Notes: generated by a model not told the origin, from the letters alone. A stretch of 43,230 bases of DNA from Acidobacteriota bacterium (GCA_022573225.1 JACZUI010000018.1:1-43230), one strand, 5' to 3'; positions 1 to 8,213 are shown, counted from the stretch's first letter. Program-made: numbers and translations.

Positions 1-60
1 CCCTGACAGAAACGGACCGGAAATGGGGCTTTTCTAAGAAAATGTGAAAAGATCTATCCC

Positions 61-438
61 ATGCTCGTGGCTCTCAACATCACCGCCGTCGGACTCGGCC
101 TCGGAGCGGGAGGGCTGTCCGCAACCTTCATCGCCTTATTGATCGGCGGAGGCCTCAGCCTCGCGGGTGTTGAATCGGGAGCCGATATCGGTCTGGTGAT
201 AGGCATTGGCGCCGGGCTGGTGGTAGGAGGCTGGGTTGCCGGAGCGATGGCACGACATTCCGGCCGGTTCCATGGTGCTCTCACCGGCCTGGCCCTGGCC
301 ACGCTGATCGTCATCGTCGCTCGTATCGGAGGGAGCCCGGCGGCAACGCTCTCGGTTGTCTTGGTCTTTCCCCTCTCAGCCGTCATATCTGGGACCACCG
401 GTTGGTTGGCGGGTAGACGAAAGAGCGCCGCGTCGTAG
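61..438 (+). CDS. small hydrophobic membrane protein
   Basis: Product of 125 residues made almost wholly of hydrophobic, Gly/Ala-rich helices; about four membrane segments (roughly residues 5-35, 43-63, 70-88 and 95-115) are visible, ending in a short basic tail (GRRKSAAS). The ATG follows an AT-rich stretch that could hold the promoter. I recognise no catalytic motif and do not assign a family; the layout resembles small actinobacterial integral membrane proteins of unknown function. The stop lies about 10 bp before the 5' strand of the RNase P RNA. Membrane location is inferred from hydropathy only. Confidence 0.6.
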   Translation: MLVALNITAVGLGLGAGGLSATFIALLIGGGLSLAGVESGADIGLVIGIGAGLVVGGWVAGAMARHSGRFHGALTGLALATLIVIVARIGGSPAATLSVVLVFPLSAVISGTTGWLAGRRKSAAS

Positions 439-446
439 AATTGTCA

Positions 447-795
447 TTGCGAGCCCGTCGGGCGGCCGCGGTCGAAAGACCGAGGAAAGTCCGGACTCCA
501 CAGGGCAGGGTGCTGGATAACTTCCAGGCGGGGTGACCCGACGGAAAGTGCAGCAGAGAGAAGACCGCCGATGGCCCCGAATAGGGCACAGGCAAGGGTG
601 AAACGGTGAGGTAAGAGCTCACCAGCGTTGCGAGCGATCGCGACGGCTTGGTAAACCCCACCCGGAGCAAGGCCAAGCAGGGACGCCGACGGCCCGTCGA
701 CTGAGTCCCGGGTAGGCCGCGTGAGCGCATCGGCAACGGTGCGCCGAGATGGATGGTCGTCGATTACAGAATCCGGCTTACAGACGGACTCGCAA
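447..795 (+). ncRNA. rnpB: RNase P RNA (bacterial class A)
   Basis: Catalytic RNA that removes 5' leaders from pre-tRNA. The conserved core is visible in order: GAGGAAAGTCCGGACTCC (about 482-499), the GGGTGAAACGGTGAGGTAAGAGCTCACC region (about 596-623), the AAACCCCACCCGGAGCAAGG region (about 653-672) and the 3' segment with CAGAATCCGGCTTACAGA (about 766-783). The terminal P1 helix closes the molecule: TTGCGAGCCCGTC at 447-459 pairs with GACGGACTCGCAA at 783-795 with a small internal mismatch. Ends are set from this pairing and could be off by a few bases. Confidence 0.96.
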
Positions 796-801
796 GATGT
801 G

Positions 802-827
802 GAGTGGCCCTCTTCGGAGGGCCACTC
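802..827 (+). terminator. UUCG hairpin after rnpB
   Basis: Perfect 11-bp stem (GAGTGGCCCTC, 802-812, with GAGGGCCACTC, 817-827) closed by a TTCG tetraloop, starting 7 bases after the end of the RNase P RNA. The position fits an rnpB terminator or 3'-end processing barrier. No U-tract follows, so it is not a textbook intrinsic terminator. Confidence 0.65.
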
Positions 828-910
828 AGCTCAGACGCAGAGTCTTTCGACGCTTCTGGAGACGATGATGTTCGCCGGCTTGTAGCTGTTCGGCTGGCTC
901 GCTGGCGGAT

Positions 911-1500
911 TTGGGCGGAAGAAAGGGGGTTTCGTCAGACCACCCAATCTCCTTGCTCGTGCCGATGAATCTCAGATTGTCCGCCGGTCTGGGGCTTCTT
1001 GCGACGATCTGGGCAGTGGCACATGTGTCGGGTGCCCACTTCAATCCGGCGGTCACGCTGGCGATGCTGATGGATGGGAGAACATCGCTCAGTGATGCCA
1101 TCGGATATTGGATCGGTCAGTTCGCCGGCGCGACTGTGGCTTCGCTGGTGGTGCTTGCGGCTTCCAGCCAGGATGCGGTTGCCACCACGATGACTACGTT
1201 CCAAGACAGGGATGTGGCCATCCTGCTCGAGGTCATTCTGACCGCGATATTCGTGTGGACGATCCTCGCCGTTACCAAAACCGGCGGCCACACGCCCCAG
1301 TCGCGATCGCCCTGACTTTGGTCATGGTCCACCTCGTCGGCATTCCATTCTCAGGTGCGTCGGTCAATCCGGCCCGTTCGTTTGGCTCTGCGGCCGTAGC
1401 CAACACCTTCGGGAACCTGTGGGTCTACCTCGTGGCGCCTTTGGTGGGTGCAGTCATCGCCTTCGGGTTGTACCGGCTGTTCCCCGCAGACGAGGCATAG
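911..1500 (+). pseudogene. broken aquaporin (MIP family) gene
   Basis: Two reading frames together spell most of a MIP-family water/glycerol channel. The first (to stop 1315) carries a TM2-like segment and the first NPA box (SGAHFNPAVT). The second (to stop 1500) carries the second box (SGASVNPARS) and TM6. The frames join if the extra AC in the CACAC run near 1289-1293 is removed, which restores GGH-APVAIAL as in AqpZ-type proteins; this is a 2-bp insertion. The normal N-terminus with TM1 (the EFxGTF region) is absent, and all three frames just upstream contain stops or unrelated residues. The gene is therefore truncated and frameshifted. A sequencing error could explain the frameshift but not easily the missing TM1. 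Identity as a MIP protein is secure; substrate is not assigned. Confidence 0.8.
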
Positions 1501-1524
1501 CTTCCGAAGAATCACAATGGAGAG

Positions 1525-1550
1525 GGCCCGGCGGGATCCCGGGCCTTCTT
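1525..1550 (+). terminator. terminator between convergent genes
   Basis: GGCCCGG (1525-1531) pairs with CCGGGCC (1539-1545), followed by TTCTT. It sits between the aquaporin remnant (+) and the GGCT-like gene (-). The T-run favours the plus direction. Confidence 0.65.
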
Positions 1551-1551
1551 C

Positions 1552-2013
1552 TCATGCGAAAAGGGGGTCTTCGCCGAAGTCCTCGAGAGCCATCACCCAG
1601 CCCGCGGGCAGCGACCAATGTCTGGCCCCGCGGATCATCGAGTCGAGGTAGTCGGAGTTGGGTCGGTGGTTGCCATTCGGAGCCCCTTTGGCGACGAAGG
1701 TCAAGCAGTCGTGTTTGTTCCCGGCTCGGTCGACGGCTTTTTCGGACCAGCCCGAAACCCGGCCTTCGGCCTCCTCGGCGTCGATGAGTGATTGAACCTC
1801 AGATCCAGGAACCTCGAACACCCCGCCCCAGACTGTGTGACCGGAGTCGACAACGAGAGTGGGAAGACCTCCCACATCAGACGACTCCACGAAATCGAGC
1901 TTTGTCTCCGGGAAGTGGGCTGTGAACATGAACCTGGCGCCCGGAGCCACGGCTCCGATTCGATCCGGGTCGAGAAGCGCCGCGTAGGCAAAATAGAGGG
2001 TCGTATCAGGCAC
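1552..2013 (-). CDS. gamma-glutamylcyclotransferase-like (GGCT/AIG2 fold) protein
   Basis: 153-residue single-domain protein. The N-terminus YFAYAALLDPDRI (residues 7-19) is the usual YFAYGSNM-type substrate loop of this fold, VWGGVFEV (61-68) matches the central strand, and the acidic pair E80/E81 in LIDAEE lies where the catalytic Glu is expected. The end (PNSDYLDSMIRGARHWSLP, 118-136) resembles the helix of gamma-glutamylcyclotransferase family proteins. Members cyclise gamma-glutamyl amines to 5-oxoproline, but many have unknown substrates and the loop here (YAALLD) departs from the classic form. It is transcribed toward the aquaporin remnant and divergently from the candidate selenoprotein gene; no functional link is visible. 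Confidence 0.8.
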   Translation of the reverse strand: MPDTTLYFAYAALLDPDRIGAVAPGARFMFTAHFPETKLDFVESSDVGGLPTLVVDSGHTVWGGVFEVPGSEVQSLIDAEEAEGRVSGWSEKAVDRAGNKHDCLTFVAKGAPNGNHRPNSDYLDSMIRGARHWSLPAGWVMALEDFGEDPLFA

Positions 2014-2098
2014 GGGTCAGCCAGTGTACCGGCATGTGACCTCGATCTCGCGCCACTGGTTTATGTCTGTTGAAGCTTCGATGGTCTAAATTGCCGGT

Positions 2099-2710
2099 AT
2101 GCATCGGCGAATCGCAATGGTCTCGCTTCTGGCGGTGGTAGTAGCTGCATGTGGTCCCTCCGTCGCGGGGGAGCCGTCGTCGACCACCTCCGAGGCAGTC
2201 GTTACGTCAACATCGTCGGCCGAGCCAGGGACGACTACCGCGGAAGCCACCACCACGCCACGGCCTTCAGAGACGACCACCACGTCTGATCGGGAGGTGG
2301 CGCCTGACTTCACACTCGAACTGGGCGACGGCGGCTCGTACACGTTGTCTGAGGGCGAGAAGCCTGTCTATCTGGTCTTCTGGGCCGAATGGTGACCCAC
2401 ATGTCGACGGGAGTTGCCCGTTGTAGACAAACTGGCGGCCGAATATGCCGATCGGATCGACTTTGTGGCGCCGGCGTGGCACGGGACGCTTGAGGCTACC
2501 CGGCAAAGGGCTCGCGAACTCTTCAGATCAGGCAACGTGATGTGGGGTCTTGACGAAGCCGAGGGAATCTTTCAGATCTACGGCGTGCCCTATCAGCCGG
2601 TGACGGTGTTGATCGCCAGTGACGACACTGTGGTCGAGGCCTGGCCCGGGATCCGAAGCGAGGAAGATATCAGGGTCTCTTTGGAGAACCTGATATCCCT
2701 GACAGGTTGA
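2099..2710 (+). CDS. candidate selenocysteine-containing thioredoxin-fold (TlpA-like) lipoprotein
   Basis: One frame of 203 codons runs from ATG 2099 to TGA 2708-2710 and is interrupted only by TGA at 2393-2395 (codon 99). On both sides it is a TlpA/ResA-type thioredoxin: signal peptide with lipobox VVAAC (Cys18), a Ser/Thr/Pro-rich linker (about 26-64), the APDFTL strand (68-73), YLVFWAEW (91-98), the TGA codon, PTC (100-102) and RRELP, then a probable cis-Pro167 in GVPYQPVTV. The TGA replaces exactly the first Cys of WCPTC, giving U99-P-T-C102. A SECIS-like stem-loop follows at 2402-2429. The expected product is a membrane-anchored extracytoplasmic thiol-redox protein. Other genes here stop at TGA, so the code is not reassigned. 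If Sec is not inserted, the product ends at residue 98 and the gene is either a pseudogene or carries a TGC-to-TGA error. No sel genes are present in the window. Confidence 0.75.
2402..2429 (+). promoter_or_regulatory. putative bacterial SECIS element
   Basis: Immediately 3' of the in-frame TGA (2393-2395) a hairpin can form: TGTC (2402-2405) with GACA (2426-2429), and ACGGG (2407-2411) with CCCGT (2417-2421), with an asymmetric internal loop (G / TGTA) and a five-base apical loop AGTTG (2412-2416). Known bacterial SECIS elements have a small apical loop with a G in its first two positions, about 16-37 nt after UGA; here the loop starts 16 nt after UGA with G second. The stem is short and GC-rich, so chance pairing cannot be excluded. 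Confidence 0.6.
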
Positions 2711-2755
2711 CACAAACCCGTAAGCTCTTGGGAAGCACAACAGGGGACCGGTCCA

Positions 2756-3154
2756 ATGGTGAGTTCACTCAGGGGGAAGGCCAATAGGGCCAAGTGGCAA
2801 AAACAACTCTTGGATCTCGAGCGGCTTCTTCTCGACCCCGACGCCCGCCATTCCGACAAGAACCTCGAAGAGCTTCTTCACCCCGACTTCATCGAGTTCG
2901 GGAGCAGCGGCAAGGTCTACAACCGCAAGATGATGATCGAAATGATGACCCAAGAGGTCTCGGCGGCGGTGGTAATCCGTGACTTCGAGGTGCGCACCCT
3001 GTCTCCCGAGACCGCGCTCGTCACCTATCGATCGATCGGGCAGTCGGGTCAGGAGGCCCGTCGCAGTTCGATCTGGGTGAAGGACAACGGAGATTGGCAG
3101 GTCACCTTCCACCAGGGGACGAGGATTCCGAACCGCTGGGGTGGCATCAGCTAG
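2756..3154 (+). CDS. DUF4440-like (NTF2-fold) protein
   Basis: 132-residue cytoplasmic protein. From about residue 20 it follows the DUF4440/SnoaL-like pattern: an initial helix (LLDLERLLLDP), then LLHPDFIEFGSSGKVYNRKMMIEMM, the strand of the cone-shaped fold, and VTYRSIG with SSIWVKDNGDWQVTFHQGT at the end. Small proteins of this fold bind varied ligands and most bacterial members have no known role. I see no catalytic residues that would fix a reaction. It starts 45 bp after the candidate selenoprotein gene on the same strand and could share its transcript. An upstream AGGGGA (about 2742) may serve as ribosome binding site. Confidence 0.72.
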   Translation: MVSSLRGKANRAKWQKQLLDLERLLLDPDARHSDKNLEELLHPDFIEFGSSGKVYNRKMMIEMMTQEVSAAVVIRDFEVRTLSPETALVTYRSIGQSGQEARRSSIWVKDNGDWQVTFHQGTRIPNRWGGIS

Positions 3155-3205
3155 GAGCCCGTTTGCCCTTCATAGGCCTCCGACACCTTTATCGTCGCCG
3201 TCGAA

Positions 3206-4603
3206 GTGCGGAGGTTTGAATTCTTTCTGGTGTACGGCGAAGTGTTCGCTGTCGCCTGGCCGGCCCTATTCGGGGTCAGGACCCGGAGGGGTATCGTCGC
3301 CGGCCTTCTAGCCGGCCTTTTTGTCCTCCACTGGCAGATCGAGGGTCTTCGCTGGCAAATGATTCCCTTCTATGTCGCCGCTCTCGGTTTTGCCATCGGC
3401 GACATCATCATTGTCGAGCGGAATTTGGATTGGACACGGAGAGTCGCACGAGGGCTGTTCGGAACGGCCGCGCTTGGGATTGCTGTGATTCTGCCGCTGG
3501 CTCTGCCAGTTCCCCAGCTCCCTGTACCTACTGGAAGCGTCGAGATCGGAACCGTCACGATCGAGATAGTTGCCATCAACCGGGAAGAGATATACGGGGA
3601 GTTCCCCGGTGGTCCACGCCGACTCAACGTCCAGATCTGGTACCCGGCGGCTAGCACCGAGGATGCCGATCCTGCGGCTTGGAGCGAGGACCTCGAAGTG
3701 GTGGCTCCGGCCCTTGCGACCAACATGGGATTCCCCGGATGGTTCTTCAACCACACCCGCTATGTGGAATCGCATTCCTTCGGATCCGTACCGGTGGCCA
3801 GTGGCTCGTTTCCCGTCATCATCTACAGCCACGGTTGGACCGGCTTCCGAGCCATCGCGGTGAACCAAATCGAGAATCTGGTCAGCAACGGGTACATCGT
3901 CATCGCTCCCGATCACACTTATGGGGCCATCGCCACAGTGTTTGAGGATGGAGAGGTCGTTGAGTACGACCCCGCCGCGCTCCCTGACGAGGAAGAGATC
4001 GGGGAGGCGGCATACGCCGAGGCGAGCGAGCAGCTCGTTGACGTGTTTGCAGCCGACATAGTCTCGATACTGGACGCTCTCGACCGGGGTGAGCGAGGGC
4101 CGCTCGAGGTGGTGGCCGGCGCTGCCGATCTAACCCAGATCGGAATCTATGGGCATTCGACGGGTGGTGGAGCGGCGGTGAAGGTTTGTCTGGAGGACGA
4201 GCGGTGCGATGCCGTCCTGGGTTTGGACGCCTGGGTCGAACCTCTGCCCGACTCTGTCCTGGCCACCACGGCCTCCCGGCCGGCCTTGTTCATGAGGTCG
4301 GACATGTGGCGAGGTGACGAGAATGACGCGATTCTTCGCGGGATATCAGACCGAAGCGCCGAAGTCACCTACTGGGTTGGTGTAGAAGGGGCCAGTCACA
4401 ACGACTTCGTGATAACACCGCTGCTGTCGCCTGTGGCGCACAGGCTTGGCATCAGGGGGCCAATTCCGGCCGGCCGGATAGTCCCGATCGTCGACCGCTA
4501 CCTCTTGGGTTTCTTCGACGTGTTCCTGATTGGGACCGGCTCGGCTGCCATCGACACTCCCAGCTTCAGCGAGGTCTCGCTCGAGATAATTCGGCCCGGC
4601 TGA
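3206..4603 (+). CDS. PAF-acetylhydrolase-like alpha/beta hydrolase with N-terminal membrane helices
   Basis: 465 residues with a GTG start. About the first 110 residues form three or four membrane helices; the rest is an alpha/beta hydrolase of the platelet-activating-factor acetylhydrolase/dienelactone hydrolase type. Visible elements are LNVQIWYPA, the oxyanion-region YSHGWTG, the nucleophile elbow GHSTGG with Ser318, Asp341 (LGLDAW) and His398 (GASHNDF), which together make a plausible catalytic triad. The hydrolase domain probably faces outward. The substrate is unknown; lipid or ester hydrolysis is the family's usual chemistry. It converges with ccmG: its stop at 4603 lies 4 bp from the ccmG stop, with no terminator between them. 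Confidence 0.8.
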   Translation: MRRFEFFLVYGEVFAVAWPALFGVRTRRGIVAGLLAGLFVLHWQIEGLRWQMIPFYVAALGFAIGDIIIVERNLDWTRRVARGLFGTAALGIAVILPLALPVPQLPVPTGSVEIGTVTIEIVAINREEIYGEFPGGPRRLNVQIWYPAASTEDADPAAWSEDLEVVAPALATNMGFPGWFFNHTRYVESHSFGSVPVASGSFPVIIYSHGWTGFRAIAVNQIENLVSNGYIVIAPDHTYGAIATVFEDGEVVEYDPAALPDEEEIGEAAYAEASEQLVDVFAADIVSILDALDRGERGPLEVVAGAADLTQIGIYGHSTGGGAAVKVCLEDERCDAVLGLDAWVEPLPDSVLATTASRPALFMRSDMWRGDENDAILRGISDRSAEVTYWVGVEGASHNDFVITPLLSPVAHRLGIRGPIPAGRIVPIVDRYLLGFFDVFLIGTGSAAIDTPSFSEVSLEIIRPG

Positions 4604-4607
4604 CGAT

Positions 4608-5204
4608 TCAATCTGGCTGCTGCTGCGTCTCACCCGTGATCTGTTGTCCGGGGGTTTCGCCCCGTCGGATCGCATCAATCGTGGCGCCGAGGATGAGGGC
4701 GTCGGCTTCGCCGATGATCTTGCCGACAACCACGCCTGAGGGGTCTATGAAGAATGTCTCGGGTATCCCGAAGACCCCGTAGGCGATGGCAGTTCGGCTG
4801 CGTTCGTCATACAGGTATCGAGTCACCTCCGAGCTACCTACCTCGGTCAGGTACGCCAGCGATTGATCGGCATCTTCCTGATAGCCGATCTGGACGAAGG
4901 TCACTCCTTGACCGGCAAAGGCATCGGCTGTCGCCACCAGGTCGTCGTGCTCGTTTCGACACTCGAGACACCATGAGGCAAAGAAGTTGACCACCACGAT
5001 GTCGCCGGCGAGATCAGATGATGAGACGGTTTCGGACTCATCCAGAGTGAGGAGGTCGAATTGAGGTGCAGGCTGCCCCAGGAGTGGAGAGTTGACCAGC
5101 CCTGGGTCAAGGCCGAAGCGTGAAGCGAGCACGACTGCCAGCACCACGGTCGCGCCGACAACCCCCCAGGCGGCCCACCGGAGTGGACCTCCTGTCATGC
5201 GCAT
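4608..5204 (-). CDS. ccmG: cytochrome c maturation thiol-disulfide reductase CcmG/DsbE
   Basis: 198 residues: one N-terminal membrane anchor (about 10-27) followed by a TlpA/DsbE thioredoxin domain. Active site WCLEC (W78-C82), preceded by VVVNFFAS, and cis-Pro148 in FGIPETFFID. CcmG keeps the CXXCH thiols of apocytochrome c and CcmH reduced outside the membrane. It is the last gene of the ccm operon and overlaps ccmH by 10 bp, which supports its role over a generic TlpA. The Pro/Gln-rich tail (residues 186-198) is unremarkable. Its electron donor (CcdA/DsbD) is not in the window. Confidence 0.9.
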   Translation of the reverse strand: MRMTGGPLRWAAWGVVGATVVLAVVLASRFGLDPGLVNSPLLGQPAPQFDLLTLDESETVSSSDLAGDIVVVNFFASWCLECRNEHDDLVATADAFAGQGVTFVQIGYQEDADQSLAYLTEVGSSEVTRYLYDERSRTAIAYGVFGIPETFFIDPSGVVVGKIIGEADALILGATIDAIRRGETPGQQITGETQQQPD

Positions 5205-6202
5205 GCCTCATCTCCCGAGGCTCGGGCGATGTCGGCTTCGATCTGAGTCCGGGATTCCTCGGCCAAGTCGGGGTCGGAGAGCAAGCCGACGAGGATGGTG
5301 GTGGCTGTCTCGGCGTCTCCTTCTCCGCACCAGATGACTGTTGCCTTGAGATACAGGGCGATCTGGGAACCGGGTTCGATTTCCAGGGCCTGATCCAATA
5401 GCCGGTTGGCCGTCCCCACCTCTCCGTTCCCGTCATAGGCCATCCAGCCGAGACGCACCAGTGAGGTCACAGCCTCGCCGCCGGTCGCAGTGCCATCTTC
5501 GGCGACGGCCAGATAATGAGGAAAGGCAGATCTGTAATCGCCGGCGTCGTAGTACCGGCCGGCCAGAGCCAGGCGCATCCCGTTGATCTGAGGATGGTCG
5601 AGGTTGGCCGCGATGACGGCTTCCAACGTTTCATTGCTGACCTCGGAGAGATCCTGGTCATCCAGGTCGGCGACGCCCGCCGACGCTCCTTCCCGTTCCT
5701 GGAGAGAGTTCGCCGCTACGACGACGACTCCGGCGAACGCTGCAATCAACACGATGGCGCCAATGAGGAGGCGCCGCCTGCTGGGCGCACCGTTGGCTCC
5801 CGGTGTCGACTCATCCCCAGGATGCCGACGCCACCAGACGATGACTGTCACACCGATGGCGATGGCCACCATGGGCGCCAGCCAGAGAGCAAGTGTGGCG
5901 CCTGAGACCGGGGGATCGAGAAGTACGGCCCCGCTGTACGAAGCAAGTAGCTCGTCGATGATGGCTTCATCCGAAAAACCTCGATCGACCCTCTCGGCGA
6001 CCAGATCCATCATGTCCCTTGCCATCTGGGAGGGAGAATCGGCAATTGATTCGCCCTGGCACACCGGGCACTTGATTTGGGACCCGAGTGCCCCGACCCT
6101 GTCCTCAGAGGCAGGGCGGGTTGAGACAGTCGCCACGAGAAGCACCGCCATAGTCGCGATGATGGCGAGGAGAACGATGTTGCGGAGACGCTCAGACATC
6201 AA
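5195..6202 (-). CDS. ccmH: CcmH/CcmI fusion: apocytochrome thiol-reductase and TPR chaperone
   Basis: 335 residues. An N-terminal membrane segment (about 9-26) precedes the CcmH domain with the redox motif KCPVCQGESIADS (Cys45 and Cys48), followed by a second membrane helix (about 103-122), a linker, a third membrane helix (about 144-164) and a C-terminal TPR-like region (about 190-330; AGRYYDAGDYRSAFPHYLAVA and LLDQALEIEPGSQIALYLKA). This joins CcmH and CcmI functions in one chain, as in E. coli CcmH. The N-terminal part reduces apocytochrome and the TPR part binds it for CcmF. It overlaps ccmF by 11 bp and ccmG by 10 bp, indicating translational coupling. Confidence 0.9.
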   Translation of the reverse strand: MMSERLRNIVLLAIIATMAVLLVATVSTRPASEDRVGALGSQIKCPVCQGESIADSPSQMARDMMDLVAERVDRGFSDEAIIDELLASYSGAVLLDPPVSGATLALWLAPMVAIAIGVTVIVWWRRHPGDESTPGANGAPSRRRLLIGAIVLIAAFAGVVVVAANSLQEREGASAGVADLDDQDLSEVSNETLEAVIAANLDHPQINGMRLALAGRYYDAGDYRSAFPHYLAVAEDGTATGGEAVTSLVRLGWMAYDGNGEVGTANRLLDQALEIEPGSQIALYLKATVIWCGEGDAETATTILVGLLSDPDLAEESRTQIEADIARASGDEACA

Positions 6203-8213
6203 CTATTTGACGCTCTTCCCGGCGGATCCGTTCCGCACGGCGGATAGCGACCGACCAGAAGCCTCCAGCAGCCGTAGTCAGCCCTCCGAGCCAGAGCATC
6301 CAAATCAGCGGCGAGGTATTGAGCCCTAGGTCGACACTCTCGGAGTTGATGTCTCGCAGGGTCACATAGAGGTCGCCCCGAGGCCGACTCAGCACGGCCG
6401 GCGACACGACTCCGGCGGTGTCCGCTCCGTAGAAGTTCGCTCTTGGCTCGAGAGTGGTGATGAATCGGTCACCTCGCAGCACGCTCAGACGTGCCCCCTG
6501 TACCAGCCGGTTGGGCTCTCTCACCTGGAAGGGCGACTCGTAGACCAGGGTGTAACCGGCAAAGACGACCGTTTCGCCTGGCTCCAATTCGACCTCGGCA
6601 CGCGAGCCGAGGTTGGCCGCGAAGGCAATCCCGACGACTACGAGGACAACTCCGATGTGGCTGACCTGGCCCGCCCAGAAGGCCTGGTTCCTGGATACCA
6701 CCTGCCTTGCTTCCATCCAGCGTGTGTTTCCTGTCTTGATCGCACGAGATCGCGCCTGCTCCAGAAGCAGTCCGGCGAGACCGCTGACGACGTACACGCC
6801 AAACGCGACGGATAGGACCACCCAGCCGACCGGACTGACGAAAACCGAAGTCAAGACGCCGGCTGACAGGCCGGCCGCAATGGGAAATCGTATCCGCCTC
6901 CATAGCTGACCTTTCGGGCTGCCCTGCCAAGGAGTCAGAGGGCCGATGCCCATGACCAGTAATAGGAGAAAGGAGAGGGGAACGGCCAACCGATTGAAGA
7001 AGGGGGAACCGACCCCCACCTGGGTGCCGGTGAAAGCCTCGAGAAGAAGGGGGTACACCGTCCCGATCAGCACCACGAACCCGTAGACCGAGAGCAGGAG
7101 GTTGTTGATGAGAAAACTGCCTTCACGCGAAACGAACGACTCGACACGTGGCGATGTGGCGACGACGTGTGACCGCATCGAGAACAGCGCGAACGAGCCA
7201 ATCAGGACGAGAACCAGGAATCCGAGCAATGCTGGGCCAATGGCCGACTGAGTGAAGGAGTGAACAGAATTGATGGTCCCTGATCTGGTCAGGAAGGTCC
7301 CAAGGATGGTCAGGGCGAACACCCCTATCACGAGAATGAAGTTCCATGCTTGGAGCATTCCTCTCTTCTGTTGGACCAGCGCCGAGTGGATGAAAGCCGT
7401 TGCCAGGAGCCAGGGCATGAGTGAGGCGTTCTCCACTGGATCCCAAGCCCAATATCCGCCCCATGAGAGAACCTCGTACGCCCACCATCCGCCCAGAACG
7501 ATGCCCAGGCTCAGGAATGACCAAGCGACCAGCGTCGAGCGATGGCTGCGGCGGAGCCATTCCGGTCCGGGGACACCGATCGCGAGAGCGCCGATGGCGT
7601 ACGCGAACGGGACTGTCATCCCCACGTACCCCAGATAGAGGATCGGCGGGTGGATCGCCATTAGGAAATGGTTCTGGAGGAGGGGGTTGGGGCCGGGTCC
7701 TTCCGCCGGGGCTACCACGTTGGCGAAGGGCCACGGACTCGATTCTGCGCAGCCGACCTCGAGGGCGTTGACACAGACCTCAAACGGGTTGGCAACGGTC
7801 AGCATCAGACCGAAGAAGAACACGGCGACGGCGCCCATGACGGCGAGAGCCGCCGCCCCCAGCGAATCTGGCTCCCGGCGATAACGACTCAGCGCCGCCC
7901 AGGTGAAGCCCGCCAGGATGAGGCCCCAGAGGACAATCGACCCTTCCAGGGCGGCCCATGCCGTTGCTACGTCGAAGGGAAACGGTGTGGTCGTCGAATG
8001 GTGGTTGGCGACATAGGCGACACTGAAATCATCGGTCAGGAGGGCGAGTTCCAAGGCCACCATCGAGGCGATGGCACCTGAGAGAAGAAGGCGGGCCGGT
8101 CGAACGAGGTCGGATTCGTTGCCGCGGGCTGACTGGATGCCCCGGAAAACCAGAAGGAGTGCCCCTATCAGGGCTGCGGCCATCCCTGCCGAGCCCAGGA
8201 ATGCCAGCATCAT
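6192..8213 (-). CDS. ccmF: cytochrome c haem lyase subunit CcmF
   Basis: 673-residue polytopic protein of the CcmF/NrfE family, normal length. The haem-handling WWD signature WGGYWAWDPVEN is at residues 251-262, flanked by conserved FSVAYVANHHSTTTP (63-77) and by MPWLLATAFIHSALVQ. A large extracytoplasmic loop near the C-terminus (about 555-640) precedes the last membrane helix, as usual. CcmF takes haem from CcmE and attaches it to the CXXCH motif of apocytochrome c. It overlaps ccmE by 4 bp at its start (8210-8213). The WWD motif and gene order make this call secure. Confidence 0.97.
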   Translation of the reverse strand: MMLAFLGSAGMAAALIGALLLVFRGIQSARGNESDLVRPARLLLSGAIASMVALELALLTDDFSVAYVANHHSTTTPFPFDVATAWAALEGSIVLWGLILAGFTWAALSRYRREPDSLGAAALAVMGAVAVFFFGLMLTVANPFEVCVNALEVGCAESSPWPFANVVAPAEGPGPNPLLQNHFLMAIHPPILYLGYVGMTVPFAYAIGALAIGVPGPEWLRRSHRSTLVAWSFLSLGIVLGGWWAYEVLSWGGYWAWDPVENASLMPWLLATAFIHSALVQQKRGMLQAWNFILVIGVFALTILGTFLTRSGTINSVHSFTQSAIGPALLGFLVLVLIGSFALFSMRSHVVATSPRVESFVSREGSFLINNLLLSVYGFVVLIGTVYPLLLEAFTGTQVGVGSPFFNRLAVPLSFLLLLVMGIGPLTPWQGSPKGQLWRRIRFPIAAGLSAGVLTSVFVSPVGWVVLSVAFGVYVVSGLAGLLLEQARSRAIKTGNTRWMEARQVVSRNQAFWAGQVSHIGVVLVVVGIAFAANLGSRAEVELEPGETVVFAGYTLVYESPFQVREPNRLVQGARLSVLRGDRFITTLEPRANFYGADTAGVVSPAVLSRPRGDLYVTLRDINSESVDLGLNTSPLIWMLWLGGLTTAAGGFWSVAIRRAERIRREERQIVDV

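Noticed and set aside
2393-2395. TGA as a genome-wide sense codon
   Set aside because: Many intact genes in the window end at TGA with no read-through homology (for example ccmD, fabD, fabF), so TGA is a normal stop here.
2099-2395. Frameshifted pseudogene as the explanation of the split thioredoxin gene
   Set aside because: Both halves are in the same frame; only a single stop codon separates them, and it sits at the redox Cys position.
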